In this document: positions 42,493 to 53,821 of the stretch, one piece after another | Layout of the letters: each line of letters opens with the position of its first letter | Numbering within the stretch: position 1 is the stretch's first letter | NCBI RefSeq assembly: GCF_041107455.1 | Contig: NZ_JBGBPY010000001.1 | Coordinates: 2,666,001 to 2,730,000, forward strand | Source of the DNA: Rhodanobacter humi | GTDB lineage: Bacteria; Pseudomonadota; Gammaproteobacteria; Xanthomonadales; Rhodanobacteraceae | Length of the DNA stretch: 64,000 nt | Direction: 5' to 3' | The notes under the pieces: model-generated | The model's database searches: none | What the model was told of the DNA's origin: nothing | The model's input: only the letters and a program-made list of their open reading frames with translations | Position numbers and translations under genes: made by a program

Positions 42493-42843
42493 ATGAAAGC
42501 CCTCGTTGCCGCCGCCGTCCTGTTGCTGGCCCCGCTGGCCGCCCACGCCACCTGCGCGCCTGCCGATTTCGCGATCAAGGATTTCAAGCCCGCTGCGGCC
42601 GGTGCCCGCCTCAGCCTGCGCGGCGAGCTGGTCAACCACTGCACCGCCGCCTCGGCCGCGCAGATCCGCATCGAGATCAAGGACGCCTCGGGCAACGTGG
42701 TGCAGAGCAAGCAGGCCTGGCCGGCCGGTACCTCCAACATCGCCCCCGGCGACACGGTGAACTTCGACCTGGGCCGCATGTTCCGCATTCAGCCGGACAT
42801 GAGCAGCTTCACCGCCAGCATCGTGGACGTGCGCACCTGGTAA
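42493..42843 (+). CDS. secreted small beta-rich protein, paralog 2
   Basis: A 116-aa protein with a signal peptide (MKALVAAAVLLLAPLAAHA, cut before TCAPA) and the same mature domain as paralog 1 (DFAIKDFKPAAAGARLSLRGELVNHCT, AAQIRIEIKDASGNVVQSKQAWPAGTSNIAPGD, ASIVDVRTW). The ATG follows CCGGAGATTCC. Longer frames start inside the divergent gene and are rejected. The pair is an inverted duplication sharing a promoter region. Function unknown; co-expression with chemotaxis genes is inferred from the promoters. Confidence 0.8.
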   Translation: MKALVAAAVLLLAPLAAHATCAPADFAIKDFKPAAAGARLSLRGELVNHCTAASAAQIRIEIKDASGNVVQSKQAWPAGTSNIAPGDTVNFDLGRMFRIQPDMSSFTASIVDVRTW

Positions 42844-42905
42844 GCCGGGTTCTGTCGCGGTCGAAGCTGCTCCCGTCGGCCCGCAAATCTCGGTTGGAAC
42901 TCTCT

Positions 42906-43052
42906 CCGTTCGCCCTGAGCGTAGGCCCGCAGGGCCGACGCGGGGAGTGGCCATGGATGGCCACGCTCTGGGGAGCGAGGAAGTCGAAGGGGCATTGGCG
43001 CGGGCGCTTCGACTGCGCTTGCTGCCGCAAGCTACGCTCAGCGCGAACGGAA
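42906..43052. repeat. inverted-repeat element before glpK
   Basis: CCGTTCGCCCTGAGCGTAGG (left) and GCTACGCTCAGCGCGAACGG (right) are imperfect reverse complements bounding about 147 bp, with an inner hairpin GTGGCCATGGATGGCCAC. The 42844-43159 gap otherwise holds nothing I can recognise beyond the glpK ribosome site. Confidence 0.65.
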
Positions 43053-43126
43053 CCTCCGGCGGAGCGTCACCGCCAGTCATGACCGCGTGCACGGTACTTG
43101 AGCCGTGCCGCCCGCTTCGTTGCTAA

Positions 43127-44659
<1,533 letters not shown>

Positions 44660-44667
44660 AAACCGAT

Positions 44668-44745
44668 GTAGGAGCGCACCCTGTGCGCGAATGCTCTGGT
44701 GTTTGATCGAAGCCGGAAGCCATCGCGCACAGGGTGCGCTCCTAC
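44668..44745. repeat. REP-like palindrome, GTAGGAGCGCACC family
   Basis: The same arms as 35191-35268 (GTAGGAGCGCACCCTGTGCG and its reverse complement) around a different loop. It sits between the convergent glpK and PfkB-kinase genes, where it could act as a transcription end. Confidence 0.8.
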
Positions 44746-44757
44746 ACGGCGGTGCGG

Positions 44758-45693
44758 TCAGTCGAGCGCGTAGCCGAACTGCTCCTTGAACGCGGCGGCG
44801 AACTGCGCGTAGTCGAAGCGCTGGTTCTGCGTGCCGGGGTGCTCGACCTTGAGCGCGCCCATCAGCGAGGCCATGCGGCCCACCGTGGGCCAGTCCTTGC
44901 CGCGCATGATGCCGAAGATCAGGCCGGCGCGGTACGCGTCGCCGCAGCCGGTGGGGTCGACGATCTGGCGTTCGTGCGCGGGCGGGATCTCGTGCGTGGT
45001 GCCGTCGGCGTGGATCAGCGAGCCGCGCGGGCCCAGCGTGACCACGTAGGCCTTCACGCGGCCGGCGATCTCCTCGGCGCTCCAGCCGGTGCGCGTCTGC
45101 AGCAGCTGCGACTCGTAGTCGTTGACGATCACGTAGGTGGACTTTTCGATCATCGCGCGGAACTCGTCGCCGCTGAACAGCGGCATCGCCTGGCCCGGAT
45201 CGAAGATGAAGGGCACGCCGCGCGCGGCGAACTCGTCCACGTGCTGCAGCATCGCCTCGCGGCCGTCGGGGGCCACGATGCCGATGTCGATGTCGGGGAT
45301 GTCGCGCACGTGGTTGTCGTGCGCGCTGGACATCGCGCCGGGGTGGAAGGCGGTGATCTGGTTGTTGTCCAGGTCGGTGGTGATGAAGCACTGCGGGGTG
45401 AACTGGTCGTCGAACACGCGCACGCGGTCGAGCCGGATGCCGCATTTCTCCAGGTGCGCGCGATAGGGCGCGAAGTCCTGGCCCACCGCGGCCACCGGCA
45501 GCGGGTCGCCGCCGAGCAGCTTCAGGTTGTAGGCGATGTTGCCGGCGCAGCCGCCGAACTCGCGGCGCATCCGCGGCACCAGGAAGGACACATTCAGGAT
45601 GTGCATCTGGTCGGGCAGGATGTGGTTCTTGAACTGGTCCTGGAACACCATGATGGTGTCGTAGGCCAGCGATCCGCAGATGACGGCAGACAT
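44758..45693 (-). CDS. PfkB-family carbohydrate or nucleoside kinase (adenosine-kinase-like)
   Basis: A 311-aa ribokinase-fold kinase. The substrate-side motif is FGGCAGNIAYNLKLLGGDPLPVAAVGQDF and the catalytic anion hole is DPTGCGDAYRAGL, where the Asp is the general base. The overall sequence (GSLAYDTIMVFQDQF start) is like proteobacterial proteins annotated as adenosine kinases, but the substrate is not proven by sequence. It is divergent from mreB with a 271-bp gap. Confidence 0.85.
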   Translation of the reverse strand: MSAVICGSLAYDTIMVFQDQFKNHILPDQMHILNVSFLVPRMRREFGGCAGNIAYNLKLLGGDPLPVAAVGQDFAPYRAHLEKCGIRLDRVRVFDDQFTPQCFITTDLDNNQITAFHPGAMSSAHDNHVRDIPDIDIGIVAPDGREAMLQHVDEFAARGVPFIFDPGQAMPLFSGDEFRAMIEKSTYVIVNDYESQLLQTRTGWSAEEIAGRVKAYVVTLGPRGSLIHADGTTHEIPPAHERQIVDPTGCGDAYRAGLIFGIMRGKDWPTVGRMASLMGALKVEHPGTQNQRFDYAQFAAAFKEQFGYALD

Positions 45694-45894
45694 GGTTCTT
45701 GATTGCCCCGGAACGTGAGGATGGCGCGCGCGACGCGACCGACAAACCCGGGTCCGCAGACCCGGCCAAAGACTCGCATCCTATCGTGAACGGGTGTTCG
45801 TGGCGAATCCGCGGAGGGCGCGGCGCGCGCGATCCGGATTGCCGAAATGTGCGGCAAATGTGCGTCGTACAAGGCTTTCTTAACGTTTTTCCGG

Positions 45895-45923
45895 TTGCGC
45901 ATGGCCGGCGCGCTGACTAGACT
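45895..45923 (+). promoter_or_regulatory. sigma-70-type promoter of mreB
   Basis: TTGCGC and TAGACT are separated by 17 bp, 41 bp before the mreB ATG. The rest of the divergent gap (45694-45894) shows no other clear signal. Confidence 0.5.
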
Positions 45924-45928
45924 GGTGA

Positions 45929-47011
<1,083 letters not shown>

Positions 47012-47023
47012 GGCCGACTCATC

Positions 47024-48043
47024 GTGGCGCGTTCGCGCGATGAGTCTTCGCCGCTGTTCGCCGGCAACGCCGCGGGCACGCTGCGGCTGATCGTCTACCT
47101 CGCCCTGGCCATGGTGTTGATGGTGCTCGACCACCGCAACGGCTGGCTGTGGCGCGTGCGTTATGCGGCGTCGGCGGTGGTGGAGCCGGTGTACCGGCTG
47201 GCCAACCTGCCCAGCGCCGGCATGCGCACGCTCAGCGTGGCGTTCGCCGACCGCAAGCTGCTCACCGAGCAGAACCAGCGCCTGCGCGAGGATCTCCTGC
47301 TGGCCAATGCGCGGCTCAACCGCATGGCCGGCGTGGCCGAGCAGAACCATCGGCTGAAGGAACTGCTGGACACCCGGCACAGCCTGGACATCAACGTGCA
47401 GCTGGCGCGCGTGGTGGGCGTGGACCTGGGTGCCTGGCAGCAGCGCCTGGTGCTCAACCTCGGCGCCCGCGACGGCGTGAAGCCGGGCCAGCCGGTGATC
47501 GACGCGCACGGCGTGATGGGCCAGGTGGTCGAGGTGTTGCCGACCACGTCGGTGGTGATGCTGGTGACCGATCCGGCGCACGCGATCCCGGTGGTGGTGG
47601 AGCGTTCCGGCCTGCGCACGGTGGCCTACGGCGCGCGCGACGGCAGCGGTCTGGTGCTGCCGAACATCCCGCTGGCCGCCGACGTGCGGCCGGGCGACCG
47701 GCTGCTCACGTCCGGTCTCGGCGGCCGCTTCCCGCCGGGCTTTCCGGTGGGCAAGGTGCTCGCGGTGGCGCCGAGCTCCTCCGGCATGTTCCGCGTGGCG
47801 CAGGTGCAGCCGGCGGCCGATCTCGACCGCAGCGACGACGTGCTGCTGCTGCACGACCAGGCCGAGCCCGACGGCCCGCCCGCGCCGGCAGTGCCGGCCG
47901 GCCCGCCGACGACGCTGGCGCCGGCGCCGGGCGCCGCCACCGGTGCCGCGCCGACGACCGCCACACCGGCGGCAGGCCAGCCGGCCTCGCCACCGCCGCG
48001 CGCCACCACCACGACGCCCGCATCGGCCGGAAGCACGCCATGA
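47024..48043 (+). CDS. mreC: rod-shape protein MreC
   Basis: MreC is the periplasmic scaffold that activates PBP2 and RodA. The 339-aa product has one membrane segment (LIVYLALAMVLMVLDHR), a coiled coil (QNQRLREDLLLANARLNRMAGVAEQNHRLKELL) and the MreC beta-barrel domain. The tail of about 60 residues is Pro/Ala/Thr-rich. GTG start 12 bp after mreB. ATGA overlap with mreD. Confidence 0.95.
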   Translation: MARSRDESSPLFAGNAAGTLRLIVYLALAMVLMVLDHRNGWLWRVRYAASAVVEPVYRLANLPSAGMRTLSVAFADRKLLTEQNQRLREDLLLANARLNRMAGVAEQNHRLKELLDTRHSLDINVQLARVVGVDLGAWQQRLVLNLGARDGVKPGQPVIDAHGVMGQVVEVLPTTSVVMLVTDPAHAIPVVVERSGLRTVAYGARDGSGLVLPNIPLAADVRPGDRLLTSGLGGRFPPGFPVGKVLAVAPSSSGMFRVAQVQPAADLDRSDDVLLLHDQAEPDGPPAPAVPAGPPTTLAPAPGAATGAAPTTATPAAGQPASPPPRATTTTPASAGSTP

Positions 48044-48525
48044 ACCGCCAGCGCCTGTCCCTGTGGTGGTTCATCGGCACGCTGGTGTTCGCGCTGCTGA
48101 TGATGCTGGTGCCGTTGCCGGCGGTACTGGAGCCGTTCAAGCCATACTGGCCCGCGCTGGTCCTGCTGTACTGGGCGCTGGAGTCGGAAGATCGCGTCAG
48201 CCTGGGGCTGGCCTTCCTGCTCGGCCTGGGCGCCGACCTGTTCGACGGCGTGCTGCTGGGCGAGCAGGCGCTGCGCCTCACCGCGCTGGTGTTCATCGTG
48301 CTGCGCTTCCGCTCGCGGCTGCGCTTCTTCCCGATGTGGCAGCAGACCCTGGCGGTGCTGGCCCTGCTGCTGAACGACCGCATCCTGCTGCTGGTGGTGC
48401 GGGTGCTGTCCGGCACCCAGGTGCCGCCCGCGAGCTGGTGGATCGCCCCGTTCGTGGGTGCCGCGCTGTGGCCGTTCCTGTTCCTGCTGCTGGACGACCT
48501 GCGCGCGCGTTTGCGGATTCAATGA
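48040..48525 (+). CDS. mreD: rod-shape membrane protein MreD
   Basis: An integral membrane partner of MreC. The 161-aa product has five predicted membrane segments (FIGTLVFALLMMLVPLPAVL, LGLAFLLGLGADLFDGVLLGEQAL) and an RF-RSRLRFFP basic loop, the usual MreD pattern. ATGA overlap with mreC. Confidence 0.93.
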   Translation: MNRQRLSLWWFIGTLVFALLMMLVPLPAVLEPFKPYWPALVLLYWALESEDRVSLGLAFLLGLGADLFDGVLLGEQALRLTALVFIVLRFRSRLRFFPMWQQTLAVLALLLNDRILLLVVRVLSGTQVPPASWWIAPFVGAALWPFLFLLLDDLRARLRIQ

Positions 48526-48556
48526 GACACGATCCAATGAGACATGGACCGGTGAC

Positions 48557-50524
48557 ATGAAGCTGCGACGCGCGATCAAGGATGCACGCAGCGAGGGCGA
48601 GCTGTTCCGCCGCCGCGCCGTGGCCGGTTTCGTGTTGATCCTGCTGGGCCTGGCCGGGCTGATCGGCCGCTACGTGTTCCTGCAGGTGCAGCGCTACGAC
48701 GAGTTCGCCACGCGCTCGGAGAACAACCGCGTCAAGCCGCTGCCGATCCCGCCGGCGCGGGGCCTGATCTACGACCGCAACGGCGTGCTCTTGGCGAACA
48801 ACGTGCCCGCGTTCCGGCTCGAGGTGGTGCCCGAGCAGGTCAAGGACATGAACGCGATGCTGGCGCAGCTGGGCCGGGTGATCCCGCTCGGCCAGGACGA
48901 CCTCGACGCGTTCCACAAGCAGCTGAAGCAGAGCCGCCGGTTCGAGAGCGTGCCGCTGAAGCTGCGCCTCACCGAGGACGAGATCGACCGCTTCGCGGTG
49001 AACCGCTGGCGCTTCCCCGGCGTGGACGTGGTGCCCTATCTCAACCGCCGCTATCCGTTCGGCGGGCTGTTCGCGCACGTGATCGGCTACGTCTCGCGCA
49101 TCGACGCGGACGACCTCAACCGGCTCGACCCGTCGCGCTACAAGGGCACCACCCACGTGGGCCGGATCGGCATCGAGCGCTCCTACGAGGACGTGCTGCA
49201 CGGCACGCCGGGCTACGAACTGGTCGAGGTGAACGCGGACGGCCGCACCCAGCGCGTGCTGCAGACGCATCCCGCCACGCCCGGCCGGAACGTCTACCTC
49301 AGCATCGACGTGCGCATCCAGAAGGCCGCGGAAGTCGCCTTCGACGGCCGCCCCGGCGCGGCGGTGGCGATCGACCCGCGCAACGGCCAGGTGCTGGCGA
49401 TGGTCAGCGTGCCCACCTACGACCCCAACCTGTTCGTCGACGGCATCAGCCACGCCGACTACGACGCGCTGACCAGCGCGCCGGACAAGCCGCTGCTGAA
49501 CCGTGCGCTGCGCGGCGTGTATCCGCCGGGCTCCACGGTGAAGCCGTACGTCGCACTGGGCGGGCTGGAGCTGGGCCTGCGCACGCCGCAGGACACCGTG
49601 CTCTCCACCGGCACGTTCTACATTCCCGGCCAGTCGCGCGGCTACCGCGACGACCGCCGCGGCGGTTTCGGCACGGTGAACCTGCGCACCGCGATCATGT
49701 GGTCGGTGAACACCTACTTCTACAAGCTGGCGCTGGACATGGGCATCGACCGCTTCAGCGCGTGGATGGGCAAGTTCGGCTTCGGCAAGCCCACCGGCAT
49801 CGACCTCGACGGCGAAGCCAGCGGCATCCTGCCTTCGCGCGAATGGAAGGCCAGGCGCTTCAAGCAGTCCTGGTACCCCGGCGAGACAGTGATCGCCGGC
49901 ATCGGCCAGGGCTACTGGGCGGTGACCCCGCTGCAGCTGGCGCATGCGCTGGCCACCCTCGCCGGGCGCGGCACGCCGTACGCGCCGCGACTGGTGATGG
50001 CCACCCAGACCGGCGTGGACCAGCCGAAGGTCCCGCTGGCCAATCCGCCCAGCGGTCCCTCGCTGGTCACCAGCCAGGGCAATTGGCAGGCGGTGGAGCA
50101 GGGCATGCAGATGGTGGTGAACGATCCGCGCGGCACCGCCTACGGGCTGGGCAAGGGGTTCCCGTACACCATCGCGGGCAAGAGCGGCACCGCCGAGCGC
50201 TACTCGCGCCGCACCGACGCCTACAACGAGAACAAGAGCCTCGCCTACCTCGCCAGCCGCCACCGCGCCTGGTTCGAGATGTTCGCGCCGGCCGAGGATC
50301 CGCGCATCGCCGTGGCGGTGGTGCTGGAGGAAGGTGCCTGGGGCGCTTCCTCGGCGGGCCCGATCGCGCGCAAGATCCTCGACGCCTGGCTGGCCACCCA
50401 GCCGGACGCGCCGCCGGACACGCCGCTGCCGCCGGGGGGACTGCCGCCCGCCGGCGCCCCGCCCGCTGCGCCGGCCGGAGAGGACCAGCCGGCCGAAGCG
50501 GCGACGCAGGAGACGCCGCCATGA
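48557..50524 (+). CDS. mrdA: elongasome transpeptidase PBP2 (MrdA)
   Basis: Cross-links peptidoglycan during side-wall growth. The 655-aa class B PBP has one N-terminal membrane segment, the dimerization (pedestal) domain starting PARGLIYDRNGVLLANN, and a transpeptidase domain with S326-TVK (catalytic Ser), S383-V-N and K542-SGT. A Pro-rich tail of about 40 residues follows. The ATG at 48557 gives the normal short cytoplasmic tail; a small repeated AATGAGACA sits just upstream. ATGA overlap with rodA. Confidence 0.96.
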   Translation: MKLRRAIKDARSEGELFRRRAVAGFVLILLGLAGLIGRYVFLQVQRYDEFATRSENNRVKPLPIPPARGLIYDRNGVLLANNVPAFRLEVVPEQVKDMNAMLAQLGRVIPLGQDDLDAFHKQLKQSRRFESVPLKLRLTEDEIDRFAVNRWRFPGVDVVPYLNRRYPFGGLFAHVIGYVSRIDADDLNRLDPSRYKGTTHVGRIGIERSYEDVLHGTPGYELVEVNADGRTQRVLQTHPATPGRNVYLSIDVRIQKAAEVAFDGRPGAAVAIDPRNGQVLAMVSVPTYDPNLFVDGISHADYDALTSAPDKPLLNRALRGVYPPGSTVKPYVALGGLELGLRTPQDTVLSTGTFYIPGQSRGYRDDRRGGFGTVNLRTAIMWSVNTYFYKLALDMGIDRFSAWMGKFGFGKPTGIDLDGEASGILPSREWKARRFKQSWYPGETVIAGIGQGYWAVTPLQLAHALATLAGRGTPYAPRLVMATQTGVDQPKVPLANPPSGPSLVTSQGNWQAVEQGMQMVVNDPRGTAYGLGKGFPYTIAGKSGTAERYSRRTDAYNENKSLAYLASRHRAWFEMFAPAEDPRIAVAVVLEEGAWGASSAGPIARKILDAWLATQPDAPPDTPLPPGGLPPAGAPPAAPAGEDQPAEAATQETPP

Positions 50525-51636
50525 TCGAGCTACTGCAAGTGCGGATGGGACGCCTGCTGCGCCGCGTGCTGACCCGGCCGCGGATCGACCTGCCGCTGGC
50601 CGCGGGCCTGCTGCTGCTGTCGATGGTCGGGCTGGCCACGCTGTACAGCGCCGCCGACGGCAGCGTCGCGCTGGTGGGCGGGCAGGCCGTGCGCTTCGTG
50701 CTGGGCTTCGCGCTGCTGCTGCTGATCTCGCGCATCCCGCCGTCGACCCTGCGCAACTGGACGCCGTGGCTGTACGCCGGCAGCACCTTGCTGCTGGTGG
50801 TGGTGGCGGTGCTGGGCGAGGGGCGCGGCGCCGACCGCTGGCTGAACCTGGGCGTGATGCGCTTCCAGCCTTCCGAGCTGGTCAAGCTCACCATGCCGAT
50901 GATGGCGGCCTGGTACCTGCACCCGCGCCAGCTGCCGCCGGGCTGGAAGGACATCGCGGTGGTGGGCGTGCTGATCGCGATTCCCGCCGTGCTGATCGCC
51001 AGGCAGCCGGACCTGGGCACCGCGCTGCTGGTGGCGGCGGCCGGCGCATTCGCGCTGTTCCTCTCCGGCATGGCGTGGTGGCGCATCGGCCTGCTGCTGG
51101 CCGGCGCCGGCGCAATGGTGCCGGTGGCCTGGCACTTCATGCACCAGTACCAGCGCGAGCGCGTGCTGACCCTGCTCAACCCAGAGTCCGACCCGCTGGG
51201 CAACGGCTGGCACATCATCCAGTCGCAGATCGCGGTGGGTTCCGGTGGCGCGTTCGGCAAGGGCTGGATGCACAGCTCGCAGGCGCAGCTGGACTTCCTG
51301 CCCGAGCACACCACCGACTTCATTTTCGCGGTGTTCTCCGAGGAGTTCGGCCTGGTCGGCGTGTGCCTGATGGTGGCGCTGTACGCCTTCATCATCGGCC
51401 GCTGCCTGTGGATCGCGATGGAGGCGCGCGAAACCTATTCGCGCCTGCTCGCCGGCGCGATCGGCATGAGCCTGTTCGTCTACGTGTTCGTCAACGGTGG
51501 CATGGTCTCCGGCATGCTGCCGGTGGTGGGCGTGCCGATGCCGATGGTGAGCTACGGCGGCACCTCGGCGGTGACCCTGCTGGTGGGCTTCGGCATGCTG
51601 ATGTCGATCCACGCGCACCGCAAGCGGCACGATTGA
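50521..51636 (+). CDS. rodA: peptidoglycan glycosyltransferase RodA
   Basis: A SEDS-family polymerase that works with PBP2. The 371-aa product has ten predicted membrane segments and conserved loops: GRGADRWLNLGVMRFQPSELVKL, RQPDLGTALLV (with the catalytic-region Asp after Pro), FLPEHTTDFIFAVFSEEFGLVG and VPMPMVSYGGTSAVTLLVGFG. Confidence 0.97.
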   Translation: MIELLQVRMGRLLRRVLTRPRIDLPLAAGLLLLSMVGLATLYSAADGSVALVGGQAVRFVLGFALLLLISRIPPSTLRNWTPWLYAGSTLLLVVVAVLGEGRGADRWLNLGVMRFQPSELVKLTMPMMAAWYLHPRQLPPGWKDIAVVGVLIAIPAVLIARQPDLGTALLVAAAGAFALFLSGMAWWRIGLLLAGAGAMVPVAWHFMHQYQRERVLTLLNPESDPLGNGWHIIQSQIAVGSGGAFGKGWMHSSQAQLDFLPEHTTDFIFAVFSEEFGLVGVCLMVALYAFIIGRCLWIAMEARETYSRLLAGAIGMSLFVYVFVNGGMVSGMLPVVGVPMPMVSYGGTSAVTLLVGFGMLMSIHAHRKRHD

Positions 51637-51646
51637 ATTGAAGAGT

Positions 51647-51760
51647 GCGGCCATGGATGGCCGCCCGTTTGATCTTCGCGATCAGGGATGATCGCAATGA
51701 AACCCGGGTGCGACCATGAATGGCCACCCGATGGATCCTGGCGATCAAGGATGATCGCAA
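51647..51760. repeat. two tandem imperfect 63-bp units between rodA and mltB
   Basis: Unit 1 (51647-51709) begins GCGGCCATGGATGGCCGCCC and ends around GATGATCGCAATG; unit 2 (from 51710) begins GCGACCATGAATGGCCACCC and shares GGCGATCAAGGATGATCGCAA. Each starts with a GGCCATGGATGGCC-type hairpin, a motif also seen near 9451 and 42950. Confidence 0.7.
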
Positions 51761-51821
51761 AAATTACTCACCGAAACGCATGTTACGCTTCGGTGCAGCC
51801 GTCATCGATGTCGATCAAGCC

Positions 51822-52847
51822 ATGCCAGAACATTCCGCGTCGCGCCGCTTCCGCAGCCTGTTTCCTTTCCTCCTGCTGCCGATCGTCGTGTCGTCGCTGG
51901 GGTTGGCGCAGCCGGCGCTGGCCGATACCCACCCCGGCCAGGCCGCGCTGGTGAGCGAAGTGGCCCGCGACACCGGCAAGAGTCCCGCCGCGCTGAACGC
52001 GCTGCTCGACCAGGCGAAGATGCAGCAGGGCATCCTCGACGCGATCAGCCGGCCGGCCGAAGCGAAGCCGTGGAGCGCGTACCGGCCGATCTTCCTCACC
52101 GACAAGCGCATCGCCGACGGCGTGGCGTTCTACCGCGAGCACCGTGAGCTGCTGGAACGCATCGGCAAGCAGTACGGGGTGGCGCCGCAGTACATCGTGG
52201 CGATCCTCGGCGTGGAGACGTTCTATGGCCGGGTCACCGGCAAGTACAAGGTGCTCGATGCGCTGGTGACGCTGGGCTTCTATTACCCGCCGCGCGCGAC
52301 GTATTTCCGCCAGCAGCTGAAGACCTTGCTGGAGCTGCCGGACAACCACCTCGCCGGCCCGCTGGACACGCTCACCGGCTCCTACGCCGGCGCCCAGGGC
52401 TGGGGCCAGTTCATGCCCGACAGCATCCGCGACTACGCGGTGGACGCCGAAGGCGACGGTCGCATCGACCTGCAGAACTCGCTGCCCGACATCCTCGCCA
52501 GCGTGGCGAACTACTTCGCGAAGCACGGCTGGGTCGACGGCGGCCCGGTGGCGGCGCGCGCGCAGCCGGACGGCGCGGCGAAGCCGCTGGGCGACTGGCA
52601 GGCGAAACCGCAGTGGCCGCTGGAGCAGCTGGAGGCCTGGGGCTACGCGCCGTTCCAGCACCTGAACCCGGGCGAGCCGACCAGCCTGCTGATGCTTGAT
52701 GGCCTGAGCGGGCCGGAGCACTGGTTCACCTTCAACAACTTCTACGTGATCACCCGCTACAACCGCAGCCCGATGTACGCGATGGCGGTGAACCAGCTGG
52801 CGCTGGCGATCATGGACGGCGTGCGCAGCGCGGATCGCGTGCAATGA
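51822..52847 (+). CDS. mltB: membrane-bound lytic transglycosylase B (MltB family)
   Basis: Cleaves peptidoglycan glycan strands to anhydro-muropeptides. The 341-aa product has a signal sequence (FRSLFPFLLLPIVVSSLGLAQPALA) without a lipobox Cys, so it may be soluble rather than a lipoprotein. The GH103 domain has catalytic E132 (AILGVETFYGRVTGKYKVLDAL) and GAQGWGQFMPDSIRDYAVD. The ATG at 51822 is preferred because it gives a clean signal peptide; an ATG at 51780 is possible. ATGA overlap with rlpA. Confidence 0.93.
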   Translation: MPEHSASRRFRSLFPFLLLPIVVSSLGLAQPALADTHPGQAALVSEVARDTGKSPAALNALLDQAKMQQGILDAISRPAEAKPWSAYRPIFLTDKRIADGVAFYREHRELLERIGKQYGVAPQYIVAILGVETFYGRVTGKYKVLDALVTLGFYYPPRATYFRQQLKTLLELPDNHLAGPLDTLTGSYAGAQGWGQFMPDSIRDYAVDAEGDGRIDLQNSLPDILASVANYFAKHGWVDGGPVAARAQPDGAAKPLGDWQAKPQWPLEQLEAWGYAPFQHLNPGEPTSLLMLDGLSGPEHWFTFNNFYVITRYNRSPMYAMAVNQLALAIMDGVRSADRVQ

Positions 52848-53752
52848 GGTTGTGGCGCGGCCTGTCGCTGCTGGCGGCGGCCCTGGCGCTGACCGCCTGC
52901 GGCGGTCGCCATGCCACGCGGCCTGCCGCGCCGACGGGCACCGCGGAGCGCAGCACGCACCACGGCTGGTTCCATCGCGACGACACCAGCCTGCCGCAGG
53001 ACCGCCGCTACGGCGACAAGACCGACAGCTCGCCCACCGGCGCACCGCCAGCCTTCATCGCCACCTTGCCCGAGCCGGTGCCAAAGGCGGAGCCGCGCTC
53101 GCTGTACGGCAACAAGTCGCCGTACACCGTGCTGGGCCAGAGCTACCGCGTGCTGCCCAGCGCGCGCGGCTACGACGAGCGCGGCATCGCCTCGTTCTAC
53201 GGCAACAAGTTCCACGGCTACAAGACCTCGAGCCTCGAGGAGTACGACATGTACAAGTTCACCGCCGCCAGCAAGGTGCTGCCGCTGCCGAGCTACGCGC
53301 GGGTGACCAACCTGGCGAACGGCAAGAGCGTGATCGTGCGCGTCAACGACCGCGGCCCGTTCCACGAGAACCGCATCATCGACCTGTCCTACGCCGCCGC
53401 GGTGCGCATCGGCGTCTGGCCCAAGGGCACCGGCCTGGTCGAGGTGCAGGGCATCGATCCGTCCGCTCCGGGCGGGGAACCGCCGGCGCCGCACACGGTC
53501 ACAGCCGACGCCGGATCGCCGGGCATCTACCTGCAGGTGGGCGCGTTCTCCGATCCGGCGAATGCCGAGCGGGTGGCCGCGCAGCTGCGCCAGGCCAACT
53601 TCGCGCCGGTACAGGTGGAGCAGGTTCAGGTCAACGGCCGCACCATTCGCCGCGTGCGGGTGGGGCCGCTGGATGGCGTGGATCGCGCCGACCAGGTGAC
53701 CGCCCGCATCGAAGGCATGGGTCTGCCACGGCCGCAGGTCGCGGTAGACTGA
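52844..53752 (+). CDS. rlpA: septal-ring lytic transglycosylase family lipoprotein RlpA
   Basis: Cuts naked glycan strands in Pseudomonas; role here inferred from family. The 302-aa product has a lipoprotein signal with lipobox LTAC (LLAAALALTACGGR), a double-psi beta-barrel domain (GIASFYGNKFHGYKTSSLEEYDMYKFTAASKVLPLPSYARVTNLANGKSVIVRVNDRGPF) and a C-terminal SPOR domain (IYLQVGAFSDPANAERVAAQLRQ). It follows mltB with a 4-bp overlap. Confidence 0.95.
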   Translation: MRLWRGLSLLAAALALTACGGRHATRPAAPTGTAERSTHHGWFHRDDTSLPQDRRYGDKTDSSPTGAPPAFIATLPEPVPKAEPRSLYGNKSPYTVLGQSYRVLPSARGYDERGIASFYGNKFHGYKTSSLEEYDMYKFTAASKVLPLPSYARVTNLANGKSVIVRVNDRGPFHENRIIDLSYAAAVRIGVWPKGTGLVEVQGIDPSAPGGEPPAPHTVTADAGSPGIYLQVGAFSDPANAERVAAQLRQANFAPVQVEQVQVNGRTIRRVRVGPLDGVDRADQVTARIEGMGLPRPQVAVD

Positions 53753-53821
53753 GCGATGTTTTTATCCATTGACGGCGTCCGCCGGCGCCGTGTTGCAACC
53801 TATTTCGGACCACAGACCACG

